64,000 nt of DNA from Phycisphaerae bacterium (GTDB taxonomy: Bacteria; Planctomycetota; Phycisphaerae; UBA1845; Fen-1342): NCBI GenBank assembly GCA_030428945.1, contig JAUIEC010000018.1, positions 53,444 through 117,443 on the forward strand. The letters run 5' to 3'. Made by a program: the position numbers and the translations under genes. Below, piece by piece: positions 1-9,438 of the stretch. Below the pieces are notes generated by a model, which saw only the letters and a program-made list of their open reading frames with translations, was not told the DNA's origin and ran no database searches. The first letter of the stretch is position 1. Each line of letters begins with the position of its first letter.

Positions 1-3000
1 ACGCAGCCGGCGGCAACCCAGCCGTCCGAGGGACCGACCGCCTTCAGCAGCGACGACGTCGCCGCCCGCCTGGCGCGGGTCGAGGGCGACCAGAGCCTGC
101 CGGAGAACACGCGGATCGAGGCGGCCGGCCTGTACCGCAAGGCGCTCGACCACCTGGCGCTGGCGAAGACCTGGCAGGGCAAGGTCGAGGAGTACCGCAC
201 CGGCCGCGAGAGCGTGCCGCGGTTGCTGGACGAAGTACGGGCCCGGTTGCAGCAACTGGACGAACCCGCCCAGCCGTCGCCGGGTGATACGGCGGAACTG
301 TCGCTCGAAGAACTCAGCCGTCGGCTGGCGACGGCCGAGGCCGAACTGCGAACCCTGCAGGACAACGTGCGCCGCCTGGACGAGGAGGCCGAGCATCGCT
401 CGGAACGGCGGACGGCGATCCCGGACCTGCTGGCGGCGGTGGCGGCCCGGCAGGAGGCGGCCAGTCGCGGCCTGGCGGAACCGCCGGGCGCGAACGTCGC
501 GCCGCAGGTGCAACTGGCGCGCCGGGCGATGCTCAGTGCGCAGCGGACGGCCGCGCAGGAAGAGGCCCGGGCCTACCAGGAAGAACTGCAGTTCTACGAT
601 GCCCGCAGCGAGGTGCTGACGCTTCGGCGGGACGAGGCCCGTCGGCTGGCGGCCCAGGCGGAGACGCGGCTGGACGCCTTGCGGGGCACGGTTGCGGCCC
701 GGCGCGAGGCGGATGCGACCCGCCAGCGCGAGCAGGCCGAGGCCGAACTGCGGGCGGCTCCGGCGGTGATCCGGGAACTGGCCGAGCGGAACAACGCCCT
801 GGCCACCGAGTGGGAGGGCCTGGCGGGGCTGATTCGGACGGCCGAGGCGGACGTGCAGTCGGTTTCGGGCCTGGCGGAGACGCTGGCGGGTCAGTTCAAG
901 ACGATCCGGTCCTACAGCGAGATGGAGGAGATGCGCGACCTGGTCGGGCCGCTGATGCGTCAGCAGCGGGCCGAGTTGTCCAGGCTGCGGCGTTACCGTC
1001 GCGAGTACGAGCAGACCCGCACGAACCTCTCGCGGGCGCAGTTGCGGGTCAACGAGGTCGATGCCGAGAACGACGAACTGCTGGATCTGCCGCGGGCGGT
1101 CGCGCAGCACCTGGACCGGCTGGCCGAGTCGGAGCCGGGCATTGACCTGACCGGGCTGGACAAACGGCTGGAGCAGTTGCTGGCGGCCCGGCTGGACACG
1201 GTTCGCAAGCTGAAGCGCGACTACGACGCGTATGTCACGGACCTGATCAAGCTGGGCGAGGCGCAGAACCGCCTGCTGACGCGGGTCGGCGAGATGTCGG
1301 CCTTCATCGACGAGCACGTGCTGTGGGTCCGCAGCACGGTGCCGCTGCATCGCATGGATCTGCACCTGGACCTGTCGGCCTGGCCGGGGGCGTTCTCGAC
1401 GGTCGGTCGCGCGTGGTGGAGCGACGTTCGTCAGAACCTGGCGACGTACCTGTTCCTGGCGGCCGGTTACCTGTTGTTCCTGCTGTGGCAGCCGCGTTTC
1501 CGGCGTGACCTGCGGACGGCCAGCGAGCAGGTCAGTCAGCCGCTGACGGATCGTTACGTGCAGACGCTGCAGGCGCTGCTGCTGACGCTGGCGATCGCGC
1601 TGCCGGTTCCGCTGCTGCTGGGCCTGCTGGCGTGGCGGCTGTCGGGGCTGGAGGTGACGGCCGACGCGCTGGCGTTCGAACTGGTGGGGGCGACGGCGCG
1701 GGGCCTGCTGGGCAGCGGGTTCGTGCTGCTGCTGCTGCTGTTTGCCCGGCACGGTGCGCGGCGCTACGGGCTGGCGATCAGTCACTTCCGCTGGGAGGCC
1801 AACGCGGTCGCGATTCTGCGGCGGCACCTGATCTGGTTCGGGCCGACGGTGGCGCCGCTGATCTTCGTGGTGATCCTGGCCGAGCGGTCCGGCGAGAGCA
1901 TCCTGAGCGTCTCGGTCGGGCGGCTGGCGTTCCTGCTGGCGACGGTGGCGACGGTGCTGTTCGTCCGGGAGGTCTTCCAGCCGACCAAGGGTGCCCTGGC
2001 GAGCTATTTCGCGAAGCGGCCGACCGCGCTGGCGGGTCGCCTGCGATGGCCGGTGTACCTGGCGAGCCAGTTGCTGCTGGTCGGGCTGGGGTTCGCGTCG
2101 GTGCTGGGCTATCACTACACGGCGCTGGTTCTGTCGCAGGCGTTCGTGCGGACGATGATCCTGACGGCGCTGGTGATCCTGGTGCACGCCATGGCGCTGC
2201 GGTGGGTGTTCTTCACGCAGCGGAAGCTGGCGATCGAGGAGGCGAACCGCAAGCGGGCCGAGCAGGCGGCCGAGGCACCGCGCGAGGGCGGGGCGCCGGC
2301 GTCGGTCGAGGTGGTCGAGCCGACGCTGAAGATCGGCGCGATCGGCGAGCAGACGCGGCAGTTGCTGACGAGTTTCGCCTGGCTGGGCGTGGTCTGCGTG
2401 GTCTGGTTCTCGTGGGCGGACCTGCTGCCGGCCTTTTCGTTCCTCGAAGAAGTGCAGTTGTGGAGCTACACGGCCGAGGCGGCGGTGACGAATTCGGCGG
2501 GCGAGGTGACGACCGCGACGGTGATCCGGAACATCACGCTGGCCAGCGTGCTGCTGGCGCTGCTGATCCTGGCGGTTTCGTACGTGCTGGCCCGCAACAT
2601 TCCGGGACTGCTGGAGATCGCGGTGCTGCGGCGTCTGCCGCTGGACACGGGCGCCCGGTTCGCGATCAGCGCGGTGTCGCGCTACGTGATCACGGTGGCC
2701 GGCCTGGTGCTGGCGTTCGGGACGATCGGGATCGGCTGGTCGAGCGTGCAGTGGCTGGTGGCGGCGATCACGGTCGGCCTGGGATTCGGGCTGCAGGAGA
2801 TTTTCGCGAATTTCGTTTCGGGGCTGATCCTGCTGTTCGAGCGTCCGATCCGGATCGGTGACACGGTCACGGTCGGCAACATCAGCGGGACCGTCTCGCG
2901 GATCCGGATCCGGGCGACGACGATCACGGACTGGGACCGCAAGGAACTGGTGATTCCGAACAAGGAGTTCGTCACCGGGCAGGTGGTCAACTGGTCACTG

Positions 3001-3363
3001 TCGGACCGGATCCTGCGGCTGATCATCAAGGTGGGAATCGCCTACGGGTCGGACACCCGGCGGGCCAAGGAACTGCTGTTCGAGGTGGCCCGGGGGAGCA
3101 AGTGGGTGCTGGACCAGCCGAAGCCGCACGTCTGGTTCTGGGAGTTCGGAGGCAGTTCGCTGAACTTCGAGCTGCGCGTCTTCGTGCGGGACATCGACGA
3201 CTGGGTCCTGGCCCGCGACTCGCTGCACTTCGCGATCGACGACGCCTTCCGTGAAGCCGGCATCGAGATCGCCTTCCCGCAACAGGACGTGCACATTCGC
3301 ACGGTCGCCCAACCGCTGTCGCTCGAGAACGCCCGGGCGGAGGAACTGCCGGTTAAGGAGTGA
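1..3363 (+). CDS. MscK/KefA-type mechanosensitive channel (5' partial)
   Basis: The frame is open from the first base, so the gene begins outside the window; a GTG at 214 is only an internal codon. About 1120 codons are visible. The first ~450 residues are Glu/Arg/Ala-rich heptad-like helix, as in the periplasmic MscS-porin domain of MscK-type channels. Several hydrophobic helices follow between about nt 1430 and 2730. The C-terminal MscS core (nt ~2660-3340) is clear: a Gly/Ala-rich pore helix ending GLGFGLQEIFANFVSG, then RPIRIGDTVTVG and VIPNKEFVTGQVVNWSLSD of the beta domain. Family knowledge indicates an inner-membrane tension-gated channel protecting against hypo-osmotic shock. It is convergent with mgtE across an inverted repeat. 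Confidence 0.9.
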   Translation, partial: TQPAATQPSEGPTAFSSDDVAARLARVEGDQSLPENTRIEAAGLYRKALDHLALAKTWQGKVEEYRTGRESVPRLLDEVRARLQQLDEPAQPSPGDTAELSLEELSRRLATAEAELRTLQDNVRRLDEEAEHRSERRTAIPDLLAAVAARQEAASRGLAEPPGANVAPQVQLARRAMLSAQRTAAQEEARAYQEELQFYDARSEVLTLRRDEARRLAAQAETRLDALRGTVAARREADATRQREQAEAELRAAPAVIRELAERNNALATEWEGLAGLIRTAEADVQSVSGLAETLAGQFKTIRSYSEMEEMRDLVGPLMRQQRAELSRLRRYRREYEQTRTNLSRAQLRVNEVDAENDELLDLPRAVAQHLDRLAESEPGIDLTGLDKRLEQLLAARLDTVRKLKRDYDAYVTDLIKLGEAQNRLLTRVGEMSAFIDEHVLWVRSTVPLHRMDLHLDLSAWPGAFSTVGRAWWSDVRQNLATYLFLAAGYLLFLLWQPRFRRDLRTASEQVSQPLTDRYVQTLQALLLTLAIALPVPLLLGLLAWRLSGLEVTADALAFELVGATARGLLGSGFVLLLLLFARHGARRYGLAISHFRWEANAVAILRRHLIWFGPTVAPLIFVVILAERSGESILSVSVGRLAFLLATVATVLFVREVFQPTKGALASYFAKRPTALAGRLRWPVYLASQLLLVGLGFASVLGYHYTALVLSQAFVRTMILTALVILVHAMALRWVFFTQRKLAIEEANRKRAEQAAEAPREGGAPASVEVVEPTLKIGAIGEQTRQLLTSFAWLGVVCVVWFSWADLLPAFSFLEEVQLWSYTAEAAVTNSAGEVTTATVIRNITLASVLLALLILAVSYVLARNIPGLLEIAVLRRLPLDTGARFAISAVSRYVITVAGLVLAFGTIGIGWSSVQWLVAAITVGLGFGLQEIFANFVSGLILLFERPIRIGDTVTVGNISGTVSRIRIRATTITDWDRKELVIPNKEFVTGQVVNWSLSDRILRLIIKVGIAYGSDTRRAKELLFEVARGSKWVLDQPKPHVWFWEFGGSSLNFELRVFVRDIDDWVLARDSLHFAIDDAFREAGIEIAFPQQDVHIRTVAQPLSLENARAEELPVKE

Positions 3364-3369
3364 CGGGGA

Positions 3370-3528
3370 AGGGAGCGAGGGAGCCAGGGAGCGAGGGAGC
3401 CAGGGAAGGGAACAGGGGGAAGCCGCTTGCCACGCGGCCAGGGGGCTGGTGATCTGCCTCCACCCGCGCCGTTCTCGGTTCTGGTTGTCCGCTACTTGCT
3501 CCCTCGCTCCCTTGCTCCCTTGCTCCCT
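3370..3528. repeat. Inverted repeat of 8-mer units between convergent genes
   Basis: The plus strand carries tandem AGGGAGCN octamers at 3370-3410. Their complement, again as AGGGAGCN units, lies at 3496-3528, so the segment can fold into a long imperfect hairpin. It fills the gap between the ends of the channel gene and mgtE and could terminate transcription from both sides. The adjacent GGGAACAGGGGG (about 3408-3419) also occurs near 39690. Confidence 0.75.
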
Positions 3529-3540
3529 GAGTTTCTGGCT

Positions 3541-4896
3541 TCACACGAGTATGGCGGTGGCGAGGCTCAGGACCAGGAAGAAGCCGCACATGTCGGTGAC
3601 GGTGGTCAGGATCGGGCCGGAGGCGAGGGCCGGGTCGAACTTGAACCAGCGGAGCACCAGCGGGACCGCGCCGCCGATCGAGACGGCCACGACCGTGTTG
3701 ATCGCCATCGCGAGGCCGACCACCAGGCCCAGCAGGGGGCTGCCCTTCCAGAGCACGGCCACTCCGGCGATCAGCAGGCCGATCACGAGTCCGTTCAGGG
3801 CTCCGACCGAAATCTCCTTCAGCCAGACGCGGAGCAGTTCGTTCGGCTGCACGAGCCCGAGCGACAGTTCGCGGATGCTGACCGCGACCGCCTGGCTGCC
3901 GGAGCAACCGCTCATGTCCGAGATGATCGGCAGGAACACCGCCAGGGCGATCACGGCCGCGAGCGTGTCCTGGTACATCGCGATGACGCTGGCGGCCGCG
4001 ATGTTCAGGACGACGTTGATGCTCAGCCAGGCCAGGCGGCGGCGCGAGCGCAGCAGCAGCGGCATGGTCCGCAGTTCCTCGCCGCCGATGATGCCCTGCG
4101 ACTGGCGGTAGGTCGCGTCGGCCTGGTCGGCGAGGGCCTCCTCGACGGCGGCCCGCTGGATGACGCCGACAAGCTGCGCGGCCTCGTTGACGACCGGCAC
4201 GCCGAAGAACGCGTAGGTGTCGAACAGGTCGCAGACATCGTCGAGCGATGCGTCGTCGCGGATCGAGACCGGTCCGCCGATCGAGATCTCGTGAATCGGC
4301 GTGCTGCGACGGGCCAGCAGCAGGTCGCGCATCCGCAGGACGCCGCAGAGCACGTCGGCTTCGTCGACGACATAGGCGTACTGAATGTCATAGTCGCGAT
4401 ACTCGTCGGCGTTGGCCTGCAGATCGGCGATCACGTCGCCGACCGTCAGGGTGCGCAGGTACTGCAGGTGCTCGGTGATCATCAGGCCGCCGGCGACGTC
4501 GTCGGCGTACCCCGCCAACTGGCGGGCCTCGGCCGCGGCGTCTGGTTCCATCGCCGAGAGGATCGCTTCGGCATCCTGGGCGGGCAGGTCACCGAGCAGG
4601 TCGGCCTGCTCGTCGCTGGGCAGTTCCTGGACGATCGCGGCCGCGACCTGCGGTTCGAGGTGTTCGACCAGTCCGGCCGCCTGCACGTCGGGGATGCAGT
4701 CGACCAGTTCGGCGGCCAGTTCCGGCTCGAGGACTTCGAGCACGCGGCGCTGCTGCCCTTCTTCGAGACGGGCGAACGCGCGGGCGGCGTCGACCATCGG
4801 CAGTTCTTCGAGTTGCGGGCCGAGTTCGGCGGTCGGTTCCTCTGCCAGCAGGGCCTCGGCCTGGTCGAAGGGCGTGTGGGTATCAATCGAGGACAA
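3541..4896 (-). CDS. mgtE: Magnesium transporter MgtE
   Basis: The 451-residue product has the full MgtE architecture. An acidic helical N domain occupies roughly residues 1-130 (LPSDEQADLLGDLP type repeats), a CBS-domain pair lies at about 131-265, and the membrane domain with about five helices runs from about 290 to the end. The membrane signatures SDMSGCSGSQAVAV and FDPALASGPILTTVTDMCGF are present; their acidic residues line the ion path in the family. It imports Mg2+ and is gated by intracellular Mg2+ through the N and CBS domains. It lies 84 nt downstream of the formylglutamate-amidohydrolase-like gene on the same strand, so it may be read from the same transcript. Confidence 0.93.
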   Translation of the reverse strand: MSSIDTHTPFDQAEALLAEEPTAELGPQLEELPMVDAARAFARLEEGQQRRVLEVLEPELAAELVDCIPDVQAAGLVEHLEPQVAAAIVQELPSDEQADLLGDLPAQDAEAILSAMEPDAAAEARQLAGYADDVAGGLMITEHLQYLRTLTVGDVIADLQANADEYRDYDIQYAYVVDEADVLCGVLRMRDLLLARRSTPIHEISIGGPVSIRDDASLDDVCDLFDTYAFFGVPVVNEAAQLVGVIQRAAVEEALADQADATYRQSQGIIGGEELRTMPLLLRSRRRLAWLSINVVLNIAAASVIAMYQDTLAAVIALAVFLPIISDMSGCSGSQAVAVSIRELSLGLVQPNELLRVWLKEISVGALNGLVIGLLIAGVAVLWKGSPLLGLVVGLAMAINTVVAVSIGGAVPLVLRWFKFDPALASGPILTTVTDMCGFFLVLSLATAILV

Positions 4897-4980
4897 GAGC
4901 GGACTCCCGAGTGCGAATGTGGTCCGGGCGGACGGCGGACAACGTGCGTCAGCGATGGCGGCGGGAACGGTGCCCGGGCG

Positions 4981-5679
4981 TCATCCGGGATCCCAGCCCT
5001 GGCGCTGCACCCAGTCGCGCAGGCCGGCCAGCAGGCGGGTCCGCTTCTCCGGGTTCGAGAGGAACGGCGCCCGCGAGAATTCGAGTTGCATCCACGGCAT
5101 TTCGGCCGCGTGGCTGCGGGTGATGTAGCCGCCCTGGAACGGGTCGTTGCGGGCGACCGGGTGTTCGAAGGCGGCTTCGAGGCAGGTTGCCAGGGACGCC
5201 AGCCAGGCGTCGGGGCAGGTACCGTCGCCGTTGCTGAGGCACAACCAGGGGCGTTCGGCGCCGGGGTCGGGTCCGATCGGCGGTCCGCTGGCGGCCATCG
5301 TGTGGCAGTCGATGCCGATGGGGACGTGGCCGGCGTGTCCGCTGAGGCGGGCGTGGTACGGGTGGTAGTGGCGTTCGAGCAGGTCGGCGAAGAGGGTTTC
5401 GGGCGGGGTCGGTTCGTAGACGGGCACCTGCCAGCAGGTGTGCGTCTTGACCACGCCGTCGGCCCGGCGATCATCGGGCGCGCGGTTCAGGTCGACGATC
5501 GCGCGGGCGATGTCGGTTGTTTCGAAGCGTTGGACGTGATCGGCCAGCGCGTAGATTTCGGCGGCGCCTTCGTCACCGTCCTCGCGGATTTCGTCGGCCG
5601 ACAGTCGGCAGTACCCGCGGACTTCGTCGGGGACCCGAAGGCCGGCGTGCGGAACCGAGAGCAGCAGCGGGAGTTTCAT
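4981..5679 (-). CDS. N-formylglutamate amidohydrolase-like enzyme
   Basis: This is a 232-residue protein of the N-formylglutamate amidohydrolase family. The opening LLLSVPHAGLRVPDEV, the DLNRAPDDRRADGVV segment, HYHPYHARL, GIDCHTMAASGPP and the late NDPFQGGYITRSH blocks follow family order; the His and Asp residues in these blocks are the probable zinc ligands. The ATG at 5679 forms an ATGA overlap with the upstream gamma-glutamyltransferase stop, which fixes the start. The classical member (HutG) hydrolyses N-formyl-L-glutamate in histidine degradation, but no hut genes are nearby. Its placement after a gamma-glutamyltransferase and an ATP-grasp ligase suggests an N-acyl- or gamma-glutamyl-type substrate instead. 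Substrate unknown. Confidence 0.82.
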   Translation of the reverse strand: MKLPLLLSVPHAGLRVPDEVRGYCRLSADEIREDGDEGAAEIYALADHVQRFETTDIARAIVDLNRAPDDRRADGVVKTHTCWQVPVYEPTPPETLFADLLERHYHPYHARLSGHAGHVPIGIDCHTMAASGPPIGPDPGAERPWLCLSNGDGTCPDAWLASLATCLEAAFEHPVARNDPFQGGYITRSHAAEMPWMQLEFSRAPFLSNPEKRTRLLAGLRDWVQRQGWDPG

Positions 5680-7283
5680 CCGACGCCACCGGCCGAGCCG
5701 TCGCGGCGCGGATCGGCGACGCCGACGAAGTCGCTTCCTTCGCGGGTCACGAGGGCGACGCATCCGAGATAGAACGAGTACGGATCGCGCTGGTCGACTT
5801 CGTAGCCCTTGGCTTCGAGCGCCGCGCGAATGTCCGAGCGCATCCGGGTGGCCTCGAGCGAGACCTTGCCGGTCAGCGAGCAGTGCAGCCGCGGCGCCTC
5901 GACCGCGGCGAACGGCGCGCTGAACTGCAGGCGGATCAGGACCTGCAGCAGCGACGAGGTGATCCGCTCGCTGCCCGGCGAGCCCAGCACCGCCCAGGGC
6001 TTGCGGCCGCGGAAGACGATGGTCGGCGCGACGCTGGCCCACGGGACGGCGTTGGGTCGCAGGTAGTAGGGGTGCGAGATGTCCTGGTACTCGAAGGCGG
6101 ACATGTAGTTGTTGTAGAGGAAGCCGAGTTCCGGGCAGGCGGCGTGGGCGCCGTAGACGCGTTCGATCGACTGGGTCAGCCCGACGACATTGCCCTCGGC
6201 GTCCATCGCGGACAGGTGCGTGGTCTCGCCGCCGGAGCGGAGGCGGCGGCGGATCTGGCGGGCGACCAGGGCGGCGTACTCGTCGCTGAGCATGCGGTCC
6301 TCGGTCACCTGCGGGAAGTAGTTCGGATCGAAGGGCCGGTCCTGGCGGTCGAGGAACGCGCGGCGGATCGTCTCGGCCAGGGCGACGGCTCCGCGGGGCG
6401 TCTCGATGTCGCGCAGCCGCTCGGGCAGGGCCTGGTGAATGTTCAGCATCTCGACCAGCGTGCGTCCGGCCGCGGGGACCGGGAAGGTGAAGATCCGCTG
6501 GTTCGCGAAGCGGCAGGTGACCGGGCGGCGTTCGATCGGCCGGGGGATCTGGGCGAGGTCGTCGAGGCGGATCAGGCCGCCGTTGCGGGTCATGTCGTCG
6601 TCGATCTGGCGGGCGATCTGTCCGGTGTAGAAGTCGTCCACCCCGCGGCGGGCGAGGCGGCGAAGCGTCTCGGCCAGGACGGGCTGCTGCAGGGTCGCGC
6701 CGAGCGGGTGCGGGCGGGTGCCGTCGCGCAGGAAGAGCGGTCCGGCCGAGCCTTCGCGGAGCTTGCGGGCTTCGCGGCGGGTCAGGGCGTGCTGGAGCAT
6801 GCTGACCTGGCAGCCGTTCTCGGCCAGGCGGATGGCGGGTTCGAGGATGCGGGCGAGTTCGAGTCGTCCGAAGCGCTGGCGGACGTAGTCGAGGACCGCG
6901 GGCGTGCTGGGCACCGTGGTGGCGGTGTGGCCGCGGCGCCGCTGGACCTTGGTGAGCAGTTCGGGGGTGGCCCGGTTGGGGGCCCGCGAGGAACCGTCGA
7001 GGGCGAGCGTCTTGCCGGAGGCGGCGTCGCGGATCAGCAGCATGGTCTGCCCGCCGAGTCCGGAGGCGGCCGGTTCGCAGACGCCGAGAGCGAAGGCGGC
7101 GGCGACGGCGGCGTCGAACGCGTTGCCGCCGGCATCGAGGATTTCGACGCCGGCCTCGGTCGCGGCGTAGTGCCCGGTTGCGATCATGCCCTTGCGGGCG
7201 ACGCTGACGCGGTTGGGCTGATGCAGCTTGCGGTTGCCGAGATCGAGCAGGTCGGTGTCGACCATGTGGCGCTGTGGTTCCAT
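5676..7283 (-). CDS. Gamma-glutamyltransferase family protein
   Basis: At 535 residues the length is normal for gamma-glutamyltranspeptidase. Family blocks include GMIATGHYAATEAGVEILDAGGNAFDAA near the N-terminus and the autoprocessing site GGETTHLSAMD near residue 352, where the second Thr is the predicted N-terminal nucleophile of the small subunit. The conserved LGSPGSERI block is present towards the C-terminus. The enzyme would cleave or transfer gamma-glutamyl groups. No signal peptide or membrane helix precedes the catalytic region, unlike the periplasmic E. coli enzyme, so a cytoplasmic role is inferred. It starts 4 nt after the ATP-grasp/M20 gene and overlaps the next gene by ATGA, so it sits in the middle of one operon. 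Confidence 0.88.
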   Translation of the reverse strand: MEPQRHMVDTDLLDLGNRKLHQPNRVSVARKGMIATGHYAATEAGVEILDAGGNAFDAAVAAAFALGVCEPAASGLGGQTMLLIRDAASGKTLALDGSSRAPNRATPELLTKVQRRRGHTATTVPSTPAVLDYVRQRFGRLELARILEPAIRLAENGCQVSMLQHALTRREARKLREGSAGPLFLRDGTRPHPLGATLQQPVLAETLRRLARRGVDDFYTGQIARQIDDDMTRNGGLIRLDDLAQIPRPIERRPVTCRFANQRIFTFPVPAAGRTLVEMLNIHQALPERLRDIETPRGAVALAETIRRAFLDRQDRPFDPNYFPQVTEDRMLSDEYAALVARQIRRRLRSGGETTHLSAMDAEGNVVGLTQSIERVYGAHAACPELGFLYNNYMSAFEYQDISHPYYLRPNAVPWASVAPTIVFRGRKPWAVLGSPGSERITSSLLQVLIRLQFSAPFAAVEAPRLHCSLTGKVSLEATRMRSDIRAALEAKGYEVDQRDPYSFYLGCVALVTREGSDFVGVADPRRDGSAGGVG

Positions 7284-7287
7284 CGGG

Positions 7288-9438
7288 TCAGCCCTCCGCT
7301 TCCTGCAGCAGGTACTGGGCCAGCAGCAGGGTTCGCTGGATCAGGCTGATCCGCTGCACGGCTTCCTGTGGTGTTCCGAGGTCGCGGGCGACCGGGCCGA
7401 TGCCGCACAGGCAGGCGGTCCGGGCCGGGACCAGGCCGGCGACGGACGGCCAGACCGAGGACTCGTTGCGGATCGGGATTTCCCATTCGCCGGCGACGGA
7501 GGCCAGGGCCCGGGCCAGCCGCAGGGTTCCGCGGCGTTCCTTCATCGGCGGGCGGTCGGAGACCTGGTCGAGTTCCCAGCGCGGGCCGCGCTTGTCGAGG
7601 ACCGTCCGCATCTGCCGGTCGAGTTCCTCGGCCAGGGCGGCGTCGGGATAGGTCAGCACGATCGAGGCGGTCACGCGATGCGGGAGCAGCATCGGCAGGC
7701 GCTCGGTGCGGACGTCGACGACGGAGACCGACAGGCGCTTCCTGCGGTCGCTGAGTTTGCAGAGCGCTTCGAGGCGGTCCCACAGCCAGCGGAGCGGTTC
7801 GGTCTGGCGGGTGACCTGCCCGGGACGCAGAGACTCGCCGCGGATCCGCAGGCGGTAGTTCCGCTGCCCGCGGCGCTGCGTGACGACCGAGTCGCCGACG
7901 CGTCCGGGGCGGAGGATCAGGACGCGCTTGGCCCGTCCGGCGGCCTGGTGGATCAGGTCCGCGCTGTAGCGGGCGTCGCGTCCCTCGTCGGTGTAGAGCA
8001 GCACGCCGAGGTTCAGTCGTCGCAGGGCCTGGGCCTGGCGGAGAGCCCGCAGGGCGGTTTCGAGCATGACGAGCGGGGCGCGGGACGAGCCGATGCCGTC
8101 GCCGTAGAGCCACTCCGGTTCGCGGCGGAAGAGTTGCGGGGCGATCTCGGCATCGACGGGAACATCGAGGTGCCCGATCAGCAGCGTGCCGTCGGCGAAG
8201 CCCTTGCCGGTCTGCCAGCCCCAGACGGCCCGCTCGTCGGTCAGGTCACCGATCGGTTTCAGGCCGATCTTGCCGAAGTTCTGGTCGCAGCGACGGACGG
8301 CTTCGCGAATGCCGACCGGGTCGACGGTGTGGCTGGTGTGGGCGGTCCAGTCCTGCAGGCGCTTCTCGACCTCGTCACGGCGCTGGGTGATGTAGCGCAG
8401 GACGCGTTCGCTCGGGTCGAGGGTCCGCTTGTCGAAGACGGGCGGTTCGGGCGTGCCGAAGTAGCGGGCGCTGGCGACTTCGACCAGGCGGTTCATCACG
8501 GCGACGAAGTCCATTCCGACGTGGGCGGCGCCGATCAGGTACGAGCCGTGTTCGCCGAGGCTCGGCAGGCTGTTGATTTCGAGGATGTAGAAGTTGCCGT
8601 CGGCGTCGAGGCGCATGTCGACGCGGGCGCAGTCGGCGCAGCCGATCGTGGTGAACGCCTGGATCGCCAGTTCGCGGGCCCGGGCCAGCAGCTTTTCGCC
8701 GACCGGGGCCGGGCAGGCGTGCCCGATCGAGCGGCCGCTCTTCTGGGTCTTGTCCTCGTAGGTGTAGATCTGCGGTCCGTCGCCGAAGAGCAGTTCGACC
8801 GGCGGCAGGGCTTCAGGCGGTCCGTTGCCGAGCAGGCCGACGTTGATTTCGCGGCCTTCGATGTACTGCTCGGCCAGGACGGCCTGGCGGTACTCCTTGT
8901 AGATCACGGCCGCGGCTTCGCGGAGTTCCGTTTCGTCGTGGACGATCTTCAGGCCGAACGAGACGGCTTCGTTCTTGGGCTTGACGATCAGCGGGTAGCG
9001 CAGGTCACCGTTGAGGGGGGCGTCGGGTGTGTCGAGCACGGCGAAGTCGGGGGTCGGCAGGCCGTGCTGGCGCAGGATCATCTTGGTGACGACCTTGTCG
9101 AGCGACAGCGAGTGCGCCAGCGGTCCGGAGGCGACGTACGGCACGCCGACCATTTCGAGAATGCTGGGCACGTGCGTGTAGCGGGCCTGCCCCTGGATGC
9201 CGTAGGAGACGTTGAAGACCATGCCCGGGCGTTCGCCTTTGACGACCCGCGGCATGAAGTGCTCGAGCGCGTCGACCAGGTCCTTGTCGCCCTCGATCGT
9301 GGTGACCTGGTGCCCGCCCTGGCGGAGGGCGTTGACGACCCGCTGGATGGTCTTCAGGCCGATCTTCTCCTTGTTGGGCGCACCGAACAGGTTGATGACG
9401 TTGCGACTCTCTCGGTTGTAGACGACGGCGATCTTCAT
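7288..9438 (-). CDS. ATP-grasp ligase fused to M20-peptidase-like domain
   Basis: The 716-residue protein has two parts. Residues ~1-330 resemble D-alanine-D-alanine ligases: LIVKPKNEAVSFG near 150-162 gives the ATP-binding Lys, EQYIEGREINV follows, and RVDMRLDADGNFYILEINSLPSL (272-294, quoted only for its D, E and N metal ligands) closes the site. Residues ~385-716 resemble M20 metallopeptidases: GHLDVP at 422-427, YGDGIGSSR at 445-453 and a degenerate acidic motif TDEGRD at 483-488. The ligase half should form an amide bond; whether the M20 half still hydrolyses is uncertain because the usual Glu-Glu pair is reduced to Asp-Glu-Gly. The ATG overlaps the PP2C stop (9435-9438), implying translational coupling. 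Confidence 0.82.
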   Translation of the reverse strand: MKIAVVYNRESRNVINLFGAPNKEKIGLKTIQRVVNALRQGGHQVTTIEGDKDLVDALEHFMPRVVKGERPGMVFNVSYGIQGQARYTHVPSILEMVGVPYVASGPLAHSLSLDKVVTKMILRQHGLPTPDFAVLDTPDAPLNGDLRYPLIVKPKNEAVSFGLKIVHDETELREAAAVIYKEYRQAVLAEQYIEGREINVGLLGNGPPEALPPVELLFGDGPQIYTYEDKTQKSGRSIGHACPAPVGEKLLARARELAIQAFTTIGCADCARVDMRLDADGNFYILEINSLPSLGEHGSYLIGAAHVGMDFVAVMNRLVEVASARYFGTPEPPVFDKRTLDPSERVLRYITQRRDEVEKRLQDWTAHTSHTVDPVGIREAVRRCDQNFGKIGLKPIGDLTDERAVWGWQTGKGFADGTLLIGHLDVPVDAEIAPQLFRREPEWLYGDGIGSSRAPLVMLETALRALRQAQALRRLNLGVLLYTDEGRDARYSADLIHQAAGRAKRVLILRPGRVGDSVVTQRRGQRNYRLRIRGESLRPGQVTRQTEPLRWLWDRLEALCKLSDRRKRLSVSVVDVRTERLPMLLPHRVTASIVLTYPDAALAEELDRQMRTVLDKRGPRWELDQVSDRPPMKERRGTLRLARALASVAGEWEIPIRNESSVWPSVAGLVPARTACLCGIGPVARDLGTPQEAVQRISLIQRTLLLAQYLLQEAEG

